Positions 18,889-27,266 of a stretch of 64,000 nucleotides of DNA are shown here, piece by piece; positions within the stretch are counted from its first letter, which is position 1, and the number at the start of each line of letters is the position of its first letter. Below the pieces are notes generated by a model. That model ran no database searches. It saw only the letters and a program-made list of their open reading frames with translations, and had not been told where the DNA came from. The DNA comes from an uncultured Flavobacteriales bacterium (GTDB taxonomy: Bacteria > Bacteroidota > Bacteroidia > Flavobacteriales_D > Sanyastnellaceae): positions 16,867-80,866 of the forward strand of contig CAJQIB010000005.1 of NCBI GenBank assembly GCA_905478325.1, in the 5' to 3' direction. The position numbers and the translations under genes are program-made.

Positions 18889-20580
18889 ATGGATAGACTC
18901 ATTGAATGTGTGCCAAACATCTCGGAAGGGAGACGAGACGATGTGATACAAGCCATCGCTGCAACCGTCGAAACGGTTGACGGAGTGAAGTTGTTGGATG
19001 TTGATCCAGGACGGTCGACCAACCGCACCGTGATCACCTTTGTTGGACCCCCAGAAACCATTGGAGAGGCCGCGTTTCGTTTGATCCAAAAGGCCGCTGA
19101 GTTGATTGACATGTCGAAGCATCGCGGGGAGCATCCGAGAATGGGAGCGACTGATGTATGTCCGTTTGTCCCGGTACGTGGAGTCGATATGTCAGAGTGC
19201 ATTGCCGTGGCGCATGCATTGGGAAAGCGTGTAGGAGAAGAACTCGGAATTCCAGGCTATTTCTATGAAAATGCGGCTCTTATACCAGAACGTAAGAATT
19301 TGGCCGTTTGCCGAAAGGGGCAGTACGAGGGACTGGCTAAATTGACGACAAAAGAGGGCGCCCCTGATTTCGGGCCGGCTTCTTGGAATGACCAAGTGAA
19401 ACAATCTGGAGCGACTGGAATTGGAGCTCGTGATTTCTTGATTGCGTATAACATCAACTTGAACACCACGAGCGCGCGCCGTGCCAATGCCATAGCGTTT
19501 GACATCCGGGAGTCGGGTCGGGTGAAGCGAGAAGGGGGTGCGGGCAGTCCCATTGTAAATGACGCAAACGGAGAACCTTTGCGGGAGCCCGGTTCGTTAA
19601 AGGCTGTCAAAGGCATTGGCTGGTACATCGAAGAGTATGGTGTGGCGCAGCTTTCATTGAATTTAACAGACATTCAAGTGACCCCGGTGCACATCGCGTT
19701 TGACGAGGCTTGCCTCCGAGCTCGCGAACGGGGCATTCGCGTAACAGGAAGTGAGCTGGTAGGATTGCTGCCCCTGAGGGTGTTGACGGATGCAGCAGAC
19801 TTTTACTTGTCGAAGCAAGAAAGGTCTTTGGGCATTTCAGACACTGAAAAAGTCAAGATTGCAGTCAAATCCTTGGGCTTGGATGATTTGGCATCCTTCA
19901 ACCCACAAGATCGGGTCATCGAGTACATCATTGCAGACAAAGGAAAGACGCCGCTTTTAGAGATGGATTTGAAAGCGTTTGCTTTGGAAACGGCATCGGA
20001 ATCTCCTGCGCCGGGCGGAGGCTCTATCGCAGCATATGCCGGTGCATTGGGTGCTTCTTTGGCCACGATGGTAGCCAATTTGTCGGCACACAAACGCGGA
20101 TGGGATGACCGATGGAAGGAATTCAGCGACATCGCTGTCCGTGGCATGGCTTTACAAGGGCAGTTGCTGGGGCTAGTAGACGCCGATACAGCGGCATTCA
20201 ACGGCATCATGGATGCCTATGGGCTGCCCAAGGGTTCGGACGACCAGAAGCGTGCGCGCTTAGAGGCCATTCAAAACGCGACGCGGCACGCAATCGATAT
20301 CCCGATGGAAGTTGCGCGGATTTCATTGCAATCGATGGAGATCGCGGAAAAAATGGCTGACTTCGGAAATCCAAACTCCATCACAGATGCAGGAGTTGGA
20401 GCCATGGCTATTCGGGTCGGTGTGATGGGGGCCATTTTAAATGCCCGTGTGAATGCAAAAGATCTCACAGACCAGCGTTACGTCGAAGAAACCCTTCAGG
20501 AATGCGACGCCATGTGGCGTGAAGTCAACTCCCGAGAAGCGGCAGTGCTGGATCGCGTGGGTGAGGTCCTGGGGTCCTAA
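18889..20580 (+). CDS. ftcD: Bifunctional glutamate formimidoyltransferase / formimidoyl-THF cyclodeaminase
   Basis: Transfers the formimino group of formiminoglutamate to tetrahydrofolate and then deaminates it to methenyl-THF, feeding histidine carbon into one-carbon metabolism. The 563-residue protein contains formiminotransferase N- and C-terminal subdomains (about 1-320; RLIECVPNISEGRR, HRGEHPRMGATDVCPFVPV) and the helical cyclodeaminase domain (about 360-563; ESPAPGGGSIAAYAGALGA). This fused form is the one found in vertebrates and many Bacteroidota. The start ATG 18889 fits the conserved MDRLIECVPNISEG; upstream codons are hydrophobic and untypical. The gene ends in front of a strong bidirectional terminator. 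Confidence 0.96.
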   Translation: MDRLIECVPNISEGRRDDVIQAIAATVETVDGVKLLDVDPGRSTNRTVITFVGPPETIGEAAFRLIQKAAELIDMSKHRGEHPRMGATDVCPFVPVRGVDMSECIAVAHALGKRVGEELGIPGYFYENAALIPERKNLAVCRKGQYEGLAKLTTKEGAPDFGPASWNDQVKQSGATGIGARDFLIAYNINLNTTSARRANAIAFDIRESGRVKREGGAGSPIVNDANGEPLREPGSLKAVKGIGWYIEEYGVAQLSLNLTDIQVTPVHIAFDEACLRARERGIRVTGSELVGLLPLRVLTDAADFYLSKQERSLGISDTEKVKIAVKSLGLDDLASFNPQDRVIEYIIADKGKTPLLEMDLKAFALETASESPAPGGGSIAAYAGALGASLATMVANLSAHKRGWDDRWKEFSDIAVRGMALQGQLLGLVDADTAAFNGIMDAYGLPKGSDDQKRARLEAIQNATRHAIDIPMEVARISLQSMEIAEKMADFGNPNSITDAGVGAMAIRVGVMGAILNARVNAKDLTDQRYVEETLQECDAMWREVNSREAAVLDRVGEVLGS

Positions 20581-20644
20581 TTAGAAGGGCTGAAGAGGGA
20601 GCCGCATCCTTTGCGAATCGTAGCTCAGAAAATCTTGAAATGAA

Positions 20645-20676
20645 AAAGGGCCTACACAATGAAGTGTAGGCCCTTT
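20645..20676. terminator. Bidirectional rho-independent terminator between ftcD and rplS
   Basis: A perfect 10-base-pair stem, GGGCCTACAC with GTGTAGGCCC, loop AATGAA, flanked by an A-run on the left and a T-run on the right, so it can serve both convergent genes. Confidence 0.92.
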
Positions 20677-20705
20677 CCGTTTAAGTGAGTTCGCAAAAGC
20701 GAAGG

Positions 20706-21068
20706 TTATTTTTTTGCCACAGATCGGCGCTTCTCTTTGATTCGAGCTGCCTTTCCGGTCAATTCGCGCAAGTAGTAAATACGTGCTCGACGTACTTTTC
20801 CTCGCTTCGTAATTTCGATGTTATCTACCAGTGGGGAAGCGATAGGGAACACGCGTTCCACGCCAACTCCAGAGGCCATTTTACGAACGGTGAAAGTGGC
20901 TGTATTGGCCTTTCCACGACGTTGTATAACGACTCCTTGGAATTTCTGCAAGCGCTCCTTGCTTCCTTCCCGTATTTTAATGGTAACGGTTACAGTGTCT
21001 CCAGCGCCAAATGCCGGCCACGCTTTTGTTTCCACTAACTTGCTTGCGATTTCCTGAATGCGGTCCAT
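20706..21068 (-). CDS. rplS: 50S ribosomal protein L19
   Basis: A 120-residue L19 located at the 30S-50S interface. Conserved features include [30 protein letters not shown] and [18 protein letters not shown] basic tail ([10 protein letters not shown]) closes the protein. It follows trmD by 75 bases, keeping half of the common rpsP-rimM-trmD-rplS order. A TAATATTG box at 21105-21112 may give it its own promoter. Confidence 0.97.
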   Translation of the reverse strand: MDRIQEIASKLVETKAWPAFGAGDTVTVTIKIREGSKERLQKFQGVVIQRRGKANTATFTVRKMASGVGVERVFPIASPLVDNIEITKRGKVRRARIYYLRELTGKAARIKEKRRSVAKK

Positions 21069-21104
21069 TGTATCAACGTTGTTCTACTCCCGTTTATCGG
21101 GGTG

Positions 21105-21112
21105 CAATATTA
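21105..21112 (-). promoter_or_regulatory. Candidate -7 box for rplS (TAATATTG)
   Basis: One mismatch to TAnnTTTG in the 75-base trmD-rplS spacer, 36 bases before the rplS ATG. The spacer also holds CGGGG/CCCCG arms that could form a leader hairpin. Confidence 0.3.
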
Positions 21113-21143
21113 CGAAGAATCCCCGTACGTTCACTCGTCTTTT

Positions 21144-21827
21144 TCAGGAATCTTCACCGAATAAATCTGGTCGACGCTGCTGGGTCCGTTCAAAAGCCTG
21201 TTTCTCTTGCCATTTTTGAATGGCTGCGTGGTCTCCAGACCTCAGGATGTCGGGTACAGTCCATCCGTTGTATTCTGCCGGACGGGTATACACGGGTGGG
21301 GCCAATAGACCGTCTTGAAAACTGTCGGTCAACGCGCTTTGTTCGTCTCCGATTACCCCCGGTAAAAGGCGCACGATGGCGTCAGTAAGCACGGCTGCAG
21401 CGAGTTCGCCTCCAGAGAGAACGTAGTCACCAATGGACACTTCGCGTGTGATGAGATGGTCTCGTACGCGTTGGTCGACGCCTTTGTAATGGCCGCACAA
21501 TAAAATCAAGTCGCCTCCAATGGAGAGGGTGTTGACCAATGATTGGTTCAAACGTTCCCCATCAGGAGTGAGGTAAATGATCTCTGCGTAGTCTCTCTCA
21601 GCACGCAATGAATCGATGGCATCTTCAATGGGTTGGATGGTCATGACCATCCCCGCGTTGCCTCCAAAGGGAACATCGTCCACCTTTTGGTGAGTGTCTT
21701 TGCTCCAGTTTCGGATATTGTGGACATGGATCTCAACCAATCCTTTGTCTTGTCCTCGTTGCACAATGCTGTCAGCAAATGGTCCCTCGAGCAGTCGGGG
21801 CACTACGGTGAGAATGTCGATGCGCAT
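21144..21827 (-). CDS. trmD: tRNA (guanine37-N1)-methyltransferase
   Basis: Methylates G37 next to the anticodon, using SAM bound in a trefoil-knot SPOUT fold. The 227-residue length is typical. Motifs include [20 protein letters not shown] (knot region) and [17 protein letters not shown] 21827 ([10 protein letters not shown]) is the canonical start; the ATG at 21869 lies upstream of the promoter box and adds 14 non-conserved residues. It is transcribed toward rplS and divergently from ppc. Confidence 0.97.
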   Translation of the reverse strand: MRIDILTVVPRLLEGPFADSIVQRGQDKGLVEIHVHNIRNWSKDTHQKVDDVPFGGNAGMVMTIQPIEDAIDSLRAERDYAEIIYLTPDGERLNQSLVNTLSIGGDLILLCGHYKGVDQRVRDHLITREVSIGDYVLSGGELAAAVLTDAIVRLLPGVIGDEQSALTDSFQDGLLAPPVYTRPAEYNGWTVPDILRSGDHAAIQKWQEKQAFERTQQRRPDLFGEDS

Positions 21828-21851
21828 GATCAAAAAGTAGTTCGTAGAAAC

Positions 21852-21859
21852 CAAAGGTA
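21852..21859 (-). promoter_or_regulatory. -7 box for trmD (TACCTTTG)
   Basis: A perfect TAnnTTTG match, 24 bases before the trmD ATG. It lies inside any longer ppc reading frame, which argues against the GTG start at 21860 for ppc. Confidence 0.6.
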
Positions 21860-21898
21860 GTGACCACAAAGCGCCGAGGATTGGATGACTTCAAACTG

Positions 21899-21906
21899 TA
21901 CCTTTG
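21899..21906 (+). promoter_or_regulatory. -7 box for ppc (TACCTTTG)
   Basis: A perfect TAnnTTTG match, 25 bases before ATG 21932, mirroring the trmD box on the other strand. Its position supports the internal ATG as the real ppc start. Confidence 0.6.
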
Positions 21907-21931
21907 TAAGGACGTAGAAGAACAGAAATTC

Positions 21932-24487
21932 ATGAGGGATAGAAAGGAATACAGCGCGGTCGTAAGTCATCCGTTTCAAGTTTTTAATGGCATCTTTTTG
22001 ACTTTGCCATTGGATGGGATACGGCAGACGGGCCTTCGCGTGCCGTTATTGCAGGAAGCGTGCGACGAAGGACTCGATCGTTCCGAAACGCCTCAAGAGA
22101 TCATCGAACGGTTTTTGGACCAACAGGTGTTTGACTCCATGGCGCAGAAAACAGACCTGCTCTTTCGAATCATACAATATGTAGAACGCCAGGTGGTGTT
22201 GGTTGATGCCTTGGAAGACGCCCGATTTGCGCAGCTCAACGATCTTGGGGGAGCAGAGTCCTTATCAAGCTTGATGCAACGAGTCCGTCGCCATGGCAAG
22301 GAGGAAGAACTAAAAAAACTCTTAGGAGATTATGCTGTTCGCGTTGTTTTAACAGCGCATCCAACACAATTCTATCCAGGCAGCGCCTTGGCCATCATTA
22401 CGGATTTGGCGACGGCGATGGAAGAAAACGACCTGGTCAGCATCCGCAAGTTGTTGCACCAATTGGGGCTCACACCTTTCTTCCAATCGGAGCCACCAAC
22501 GCCTTATGACGAAGCGGTTCGCCAGACATGGTATCTGGAGAATGTGTTTTATCACGCAGTGCCAGACTTGTATGCACGAGTAGCTCAAGCGATGGACGAT
22601 GCTGCCGCAGAGAGCATCTGTTCTTCCTTAATCGGAATTGGATTTTGGCCAGGTGGTGACCGAGACGGGAATCCATTTGTTGACGCACAAACCACGTGGC
22701 ATGTTTCAGAGCGGTTGCGTGCAACGTTGCTCCGTTGTTATCGTCGTGAAATTCGCGACCTGAGAAGGCGGATCACCTTCAAGCACGTGGCTGCGATTTT
22801 GGATCAATTGCAAGACCAAATCGAATTTGCGATGCTTCACCCCGAAGACGGGAGGCTCTCTGTGGCAGATTTGACCTCGCGCTTGGAAGAGGTGGCCGCT
22901 TTGGTGTTGGAGCAGTCAAACGGTTTGTATATCGATCGCGTCCGTGCGTTTCTCTTTAAACTGCGGCTGTTCGGATTGCATTTTGCAAGCATGGACGTTC
23001 GGCAGGATAGCCGGGTCATCCGGTCCGCAATGGATTCCGTGCTGACTGCTTCAGGTGAGGATGTGCTTTCGTTTCGATCCTTGTCTGTGCAAGAACAGGC
23101 TGATCGGTTGTTTGCTTGGACAGGGCGTGAGGACCTCGGAAAGTTAGATGTTGAGCGGCACCAAGATGTTCTGGATTCATTGCGTGTGATGCGCAAAATT
23201 CAAAAACAAAACGGAGAGCGGGCTTGCCATCGTTTTATCATAAGCAATTGCAGAGGCATCCTTGATGTCGCTACCATATATGCGTTATCGCGTGCTACGG
23301 GAGCTGATGAGGATGTGGCTCTTGACATTGTGCCATTGTTTGAAACCATTGCCGATTTGGAACGTTCATCCAAGGAGATGGATGCGATGTATGCTCATCC
23401 CGTGTATCGGAAGCATTTGGAGCATCGAAAAGATCGACAGACGGTGATGCTTGGGTTTTCTGATGGCACCAAAGACGGAGGATATCTTCGTGCGAATTGG
23501 GCCATTTATCAAGCGAAACAGACACTGACGGAGGCTTCCAAGGCTGCTGATGTAACCGTTGTATTCTTCGACGGTCGCGGCGGGCCTCCGGCACGTGGAG
23601 GTGGAAATACGCATCGTTTTTATGCGTCATTGGGTCATGATATTCAGAACGATGAAATTCAAACAACGATTCAAGGTCAGACCATTAGTTCCAATTTTGG
23701 CATTCCCAAGTCGGCGGGTTTCAATTTGGAATTGCTGCTAACGGCAGGATTGCAAAACCGTTTGTTTGAAGATCAAAGTAGCGAGATGTCTGTGGGTCAA
23801 TCTGCATTGCTTTCTGAACTCGGAGAATTGAGCTATCGCCATTATTCTCTTCTGAAAGAGCATGATCAGTTCATGAATTACTTGCAGACGTGGGGAACTT
23901 TGAAGTACTACGGACAAACCAATATTGGCAGTCGCCCAACCAGCAGAAAGGGTGGAGGGAAATTGAATTTTGAGGATTTGCGCGCGATTCCTTTTGTCGG
24001 TTCTTGGACCCAATTGAAGCAGAATGTTCCAGGATTTTATGGTGTAGGAACGGCGCTTGAAATGATGGAGAATGCGGGGCGCTTGAACGAGGTGTCTAGC
24101 TTATATGAGAAGAATCTATTCTTCCGTTCTCTGATCGAGAATAGCATGCAGAGCATGGTCAAAAGCGACTTTCGTTTGACATCTCATTTGGCTCAGGATC
24201 CCGTTTTTGGTGGGATTTGGAATCAAATCCATGAGGAGTACGAACGGACGGAGCGACTTGTATTGGCGATATCGGGTCAAACGACCTTGATGCAGCGAAA
24301 TCCGCACATCAAAGAGAGCATTTCATTGCGTGATGGAATCATCCGTCCGTTGTTGGTCATTCAGCATTTTGCTTTAAGCCATCTAGCCGAAGAGCCTTCC
24401 GCTTCAAGTTGGGACCCAGAAGTGATGCGTCGATTGGTCGTCCGTTCGATGTTTGGAATCATCAATGCCAGCCGTAACGCAGTTTAA
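21932..24487 (+). CDS. ppc: Phosphoenolpyruvate carboxylase
   Basis: Carboxylates PEP with bicarbonate to oxaloacetate, an anaplerotic reaction. The 851-residue protein has LTAHPTQFYPGSAL with the catalytic His, GFWPGGDRDGNPFV, FDGRGGPPARGGG, RPTSRKGGGKL and GSWTQLKQNVPGFYGVG. The reading frame is open from a GTG at 21860, but ATG 21932 (MRDRKEYSAVV) is preferred because the trmD promoter box and ppc promoter box both lie upstream of it. The N-terminal part is short compared with E. coli Ppc (883), as is common for Bacteroidota. It ends at a strong terminator. Confidence 0.96.
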   Translation: MRDRKEYSAVVSHPFQVFNGIFLTLPLDGIRQTGLRVPLLQEACDEGLDRSETPQEIIERFLDQQVFDSMAQKTDLLFRIIQYVERQVVLVDALEDARFAQLNDLGGAESLSSLMQRVRRHGKEEELKKLLGDYAVRVVLTAHPTQFYPGSALAIITDLATAMEENDLVSIRKLLHQLGLTPFFQSEPPTPYDEAVRQTWYLENVFYHAVPDLYARVAQAMDDAAAESICSSLIGIGFWPGGDRDGNPFVDAQTTWHVSERLRATLLRCYRREIRDLRRRITFKHVAAILDQLQDQIEFAMLHPEDGRLSVADLTSRLEEVAALVLEQSNGLYIDRVRAFLFKLRLFGLHFASMDVRQDSRVIRSAMDSVLTASGEDVLSFRSLSVQEQADRLFAWTGREDLGKLDVERHQDVLDSLRVMRKIQKQNGERACHRFIISNCRGILDVATIYALSRATGADEDVALDIVPLFETIADLERSSKEMDAMYAHPVYRKHLEHRKDRQTVMLGFSDGTKDGGYLRANWAIYQAKQTLTEASKAADVTVVFFDGRGGPPARGGGNTHRFYASLGHDIQNDEIQTTIQGQTISSNFGIPKSAGFNLELLLTAGLQNRLFEDQSSEMSVGQSALLSELGELSYRHYSLLKEHDQFMNYLQTWGTLKYYGQTNIGSRPTSRKGGGKLNFEDLRAIPFVGSWTQLKQNVPGFYGVGTALEMMENAGRLNEVSSLYEKNLFFRSLIENSMQSMVKSDFRLTSHLAQDPVFGGIWNQIHEEYERTERLVLAISGQTTLMQRNPHIKESISLRDGIIRPLLVIQHFALSHLAEEPSASSWDPEVMRRLVVRSMFGIINASRNAV

Positions 24488-24528
24488 ATTTGGTGGATTC
24501 CTCATGAAGGGACCGCGCAATGAAGCAT

Positions 24529-24558
24529 AAAAAAAGGCCGCTGACATAGCGGCCTTTT
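24529..24558. terminator. Bidirectional terminator between ppc and S46 peptidase
   Basis: GGCCGCT (24536-24542) pairs with AGCGGCC (24548-24554), loop GACAT, with an A-run on the left and a T-run on the right; suited to both convergent genes. Confidence 0.92.
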
Positions 24559-24578
24559 CTTTTGAATAATCAGTGTGA

Positions 24579-26759
24579 TTAGCGCAAGCCAGACACGAAA
24601 TCCATTTCTTCGATGAGGTTGTTGGCCCCTGCGAACTTGTCTAAAATCCACATGATGTAGCGAACGTCTACAGAGATCGTCCGTTGCAAATCGTGCTCGA
24701 AAGCAATGTCACCACTCATCGCTTCCCAGTTGCCATCAAATGCCAAACCGATGAGGTCTCCGTTGCCATCGATGACAGGAGAGCCTGAATTGCCTCCTGT
24801 GATGTCTGTTCCATGGATAAAGCATACGGCCAGCTCTCCATTCTCGTCAGCGTAAGGTCCAAAGTCACGCGAACGGATCAATGCGTCTAAGGCGTCCGGA
24901 ACAACGAATTCAGGATTGCTGTTGTCTTTCTTTTCTAGAATACCATTGGCTGTGGTGATGAAGTCATAGTTCACAGCATCGGCGGCCTTGTAAGGAGCGA
25001 CCTGTCCAAATGTCAAGCGCATGGTGGAGTTGGCGTCAGGAGCAATGGCCTGATCGGAATCCATTTCACGAATTCCTTTTACAAGCAAGCGATATCCGCG
25101 GTCAAATTTCGCTTGTGCAGGATTCTGCATGCCCGCGAAATACGTGTTGATGGCGCTTTTACCCACAGTGATTGCGAGGTCCTTTTCGAGTTTCTTCATG
25201 GAAGGGTTGGCGATGAATTCAGAACAACGGTCAGCATCTACGAGAAAGCTGTTTGCATACATTTTGTCTGCATACCGGTTGAAATCGTTCTTGTACTTAT
25301 CCTGCACCAATTGGAAAAAGGAGGGGTGGTAAGCAGTTTCGATATCATCGCGGAATTTGGTCATCAAGTTCACAAACAAATCCCGGTCAGTGCTTTGGTC
25401 GTATTCTCGATAAAAACCAGCGACGTAGTCTGTAAGCATTGCCTGTGTAGCAGCCACTTCTTCGGCATCTTCGCTGAATAAGCCTGCAGCCATGCGATTG
25501 AACCGGAAAGCAAACAAGGAGATGTCTGACCCGATCAATCCTGCTTCTAAGGCGTACACCTTGCCTTTGACTGAAGCGTCGGTGTCGGCGTAATAGCCTT
25601 CAATCAATTCCAGTGCCTCCCCATATTCAGAAAGACGGTTAGCATCTCCATTCACCCAGTCTGTAAATCGCGCTTCCAATTCAGCTTTTTCGGACTGAAT
25701 GTTGAGGCGCTTGAGACCTTTGGATTGACCGATATAATACTTCCAGTAGTTCGCTGTTTGCGCATACTTCGCAGCATACTGAATACGAACGGCAGGATCG
25801 GCGTCCATGTGCTTTTTCATGGTCGTCAACTTCATGTCTCGAACTTCCACGACAGAGGGGTTGTACAAGCTCAGTGCTTGTTCGACACCCCAGCTGCTCA
25901 AGAACCGATCCGTGCTTCCAGGATACCCCATGACCATCGTGAAGTCGCCTTCAGAAACCCCGTCCATGCTGATGCGCAAATGACGCTTTGGCTGGTAAGG
26001 AACGTTTGTTTCGCTGTAGTCAGCCGGTTCGTTGTTCTCATCGGCATAAATGCGCAGCATGGAAAAATCACCGGTGTGACGAGGCCACATCCAGTTGTCG
26101 GTATCGCCACCATATTTCCCGACACTTTCTGGCGGAGCTGCTACGAGACGAATGTCTTTGAAAGACTGATATTCAAACAAGTAAAATTCATTTTCGTAGT
26201 AGAAGCTTTTCAAATCCAGCTCCTTGGTACCTTCAGGATTCATGAGGGCGAGGAATGCCTTACTGGCTTCAGCAATCGTGGCTTGTCGGGTCGTCTCGTC
26301 CATGTCTGCAGTCACGTCCGCCAGTATGCGATCAGAGACATCGTCGATGCGAACGAGGAAACTGATGTAGAAATCCTCAATGTGTTTTTCTTGGCCTTTT
26401 TCCAAAGCGAAGAATCCATCCGTGAGGTAATCATTGGCGGTAGAACTGAAACCTTGGATCGCATCATAGGCACAGTGATGATTGGTCAAAACCAACCCTT
26501 GTGACGAGATGACCTCACCCGTGCAAGACCCTCCATTCAAGCGCACAATGGCATCTTTAAGTGAAGCATTGTTGATGTCGTAAATCTCTTCCGCAGTGAG
26601 GTTGAGTCCCATTTCCGACATTTCGGCCATGGTGATGCGATTCAGCATATTGACCAGCCACATGCCTTCATCGGCGCGCAAGCTTGGTCCCTGAATAAAC
26701 ATCGCGGCCAGGAGGCCAATGGAGAGCAAATATTTCATATTCATGTTGATTGATTTCAT
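24579..26759 (-). CDS. S46 family dipeptidyl-peptidase (DPP7/DPP11 family)
   Basis: A 726-residue exported serine peptidase that releases dipeptides from peptide N-termini in the periplasm. The signal peptide ends SLRA-DEGMW, and the mature N-terminal DEGMW is characteristic. The catalytic His is in TNHHCAYD and the Ser (about 658) in GGNSGSP. The residue that sets specificity appears as Gly in LAFDGNWEAM; DPP7-type enzymes have Gly here while DPP11 has Arg, so a hydrophobic preference is more likely than an acidic one. ATG 26759 overlaps the upstream stop as ATGA, which fixes the start and suggests coupling to the DUF6438 gene. Several in-frame Met (26744, 26738) are alternatives. Confidence 0.93.
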   Translation of the reverse strand: MKSINMNMKYLLSIGLLAAMFIQGPSLRADEGMWLVNMLNRITMAEMSEMGLNLTAEEIYDINNASLKDAIVRLNGGSCTGEVISSQGLVLTNHHCAYDAIQGFSSTANDYLTDGFFALEKGQEKHIEDFYISFLVRIDDVSDRILADVTADMDETTRQATIAEASKAFLALMNPEGTKELDLKSFYYENEFYLFEYQSFKDIRLVAAPPESVGKYGGDTDNWMWPRHTGDFSMLRIYADENNEPADYSETNVPYQPKRHLRISMDGVSEGDFTMVMGYPGSTDRFLSSWGVEQALSLYNPSVVEVRDMKLTTMKKHMDADPAVRIQYAAKYAQTANYWKYYIGQSKGLKRLNIQSEKAELEARFTDWVNGDANRLSEYGEALELIEGYYADTDASVKGKVYALEAGLIGSDISLFAFRFNRMAAGLFSEDAEEVAATQAMLTDYVAGFYREYDQSTDRDLFVNLMTKFRDDIETAYHPSFFQLVQDKYKNDFNRYADKMYANSFLVDADRCSEFIANPSMKKLEKDLAITVGKSAINTYFAGMQNPAQAKFDRGYRLLVKGIREMDSDQAIAPDANSTMRLTFGQVAPYKAADAVNYDFITTANGILEKKDNSNPEFVVPDALDALIRSRDFGPYADENGELAVCFIHGTDITGGNSGSPVIDGNGDLIGLAFDGNWEAMSGDIAFEHDLQRTISVDVRYIMWILDKFAGANNLIEEMDFVSGLR

Positions 26760-27256
26760 TCTTGAAGTTGCCATTCCGAGGAGGCAATGAGTTGTTCTAA
26801 AACGGTGTACAGTTCACTTAAGTCAGGGCCTCGGTAGCGATTCACTACGCGATGTCCGTTGATTTCAAGTATGGTCGAGGGAAGGTCCGTGACCATCGGG
26901 CTGTCGTAGAGGGCATCCAGCGTAGAAAAGGAAGCGAGTTCCTCAGCTTCAGTAATTTTCGCATTCCATTGCTTGGCCTCCTTGGTGCTCAATGTCGCGC
27001 GGTAGCTTCCAAGTGCCAGGTTGGCTAAAGCACCATCTCGAAACGGACGTGTGATGGTCAATGAAATGACGGTATCGGCGTCCCATTGAAAGACAAAGGC
27101 TGGACACCGTCCAAAGCAAGCTGTTTTCTCGAAATAAACAGGCAATCCGATTGTTTCAACGACTGCGTCGTTGGAAGCTAAGGCTGCAGTGGGCTCTTGA
27201 TTTGAACAAGACACCAGGGCAATCACAACCAGCCAGAATCCGATTTTTCCTGTCAT
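26756..27256 (-). CDS. DUF6438 lipoprotein
   Basis: A 166-residue lipoprotein: the signal peptide ends VIALVSC with a lipidatable Cys. The mature domain has the motif KTACFGRCPAFVFQWD, with paired cysteines in a CxxxC-P arrangement, matching the DUF6438 pattern. Function unknown. It is 10 bases after yidC and overlaps the S46 peptidase by 4 bases, so yidC, this gene and the peptidase form one unit on the minus strand. Confidence 0.75.
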   Translation of the reverse strand: MTGKIGFWLVVIALVSCSNQEPTAALASNDAVVETIGLPVYFEKTACFGRCPAFVFQWDADTVISLTITRPFRDGALANLALGSYRATLSTKEAKQWNAKITEAEELASFSTLDALYDSPMVTDLPSTILEINGHRVVNRYRGPDLSELYTVLEQLIASSEWQLQE

Positions 27257-27266
27257 ATCACGGAGC

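Noticed and set aside
21860..21931. GTG start for ppc giving 24 extra residues
   Set aside because: Promoter boxes for ppc and trmD fall inside this stretch, and the extra residues lack family similarity.
25725..26504. 259-residue plus-strand ORF opposite the S46 peptidase
   Set aside because: Antisense shadow of a strongly supported S46 gene; no recognisable motif.
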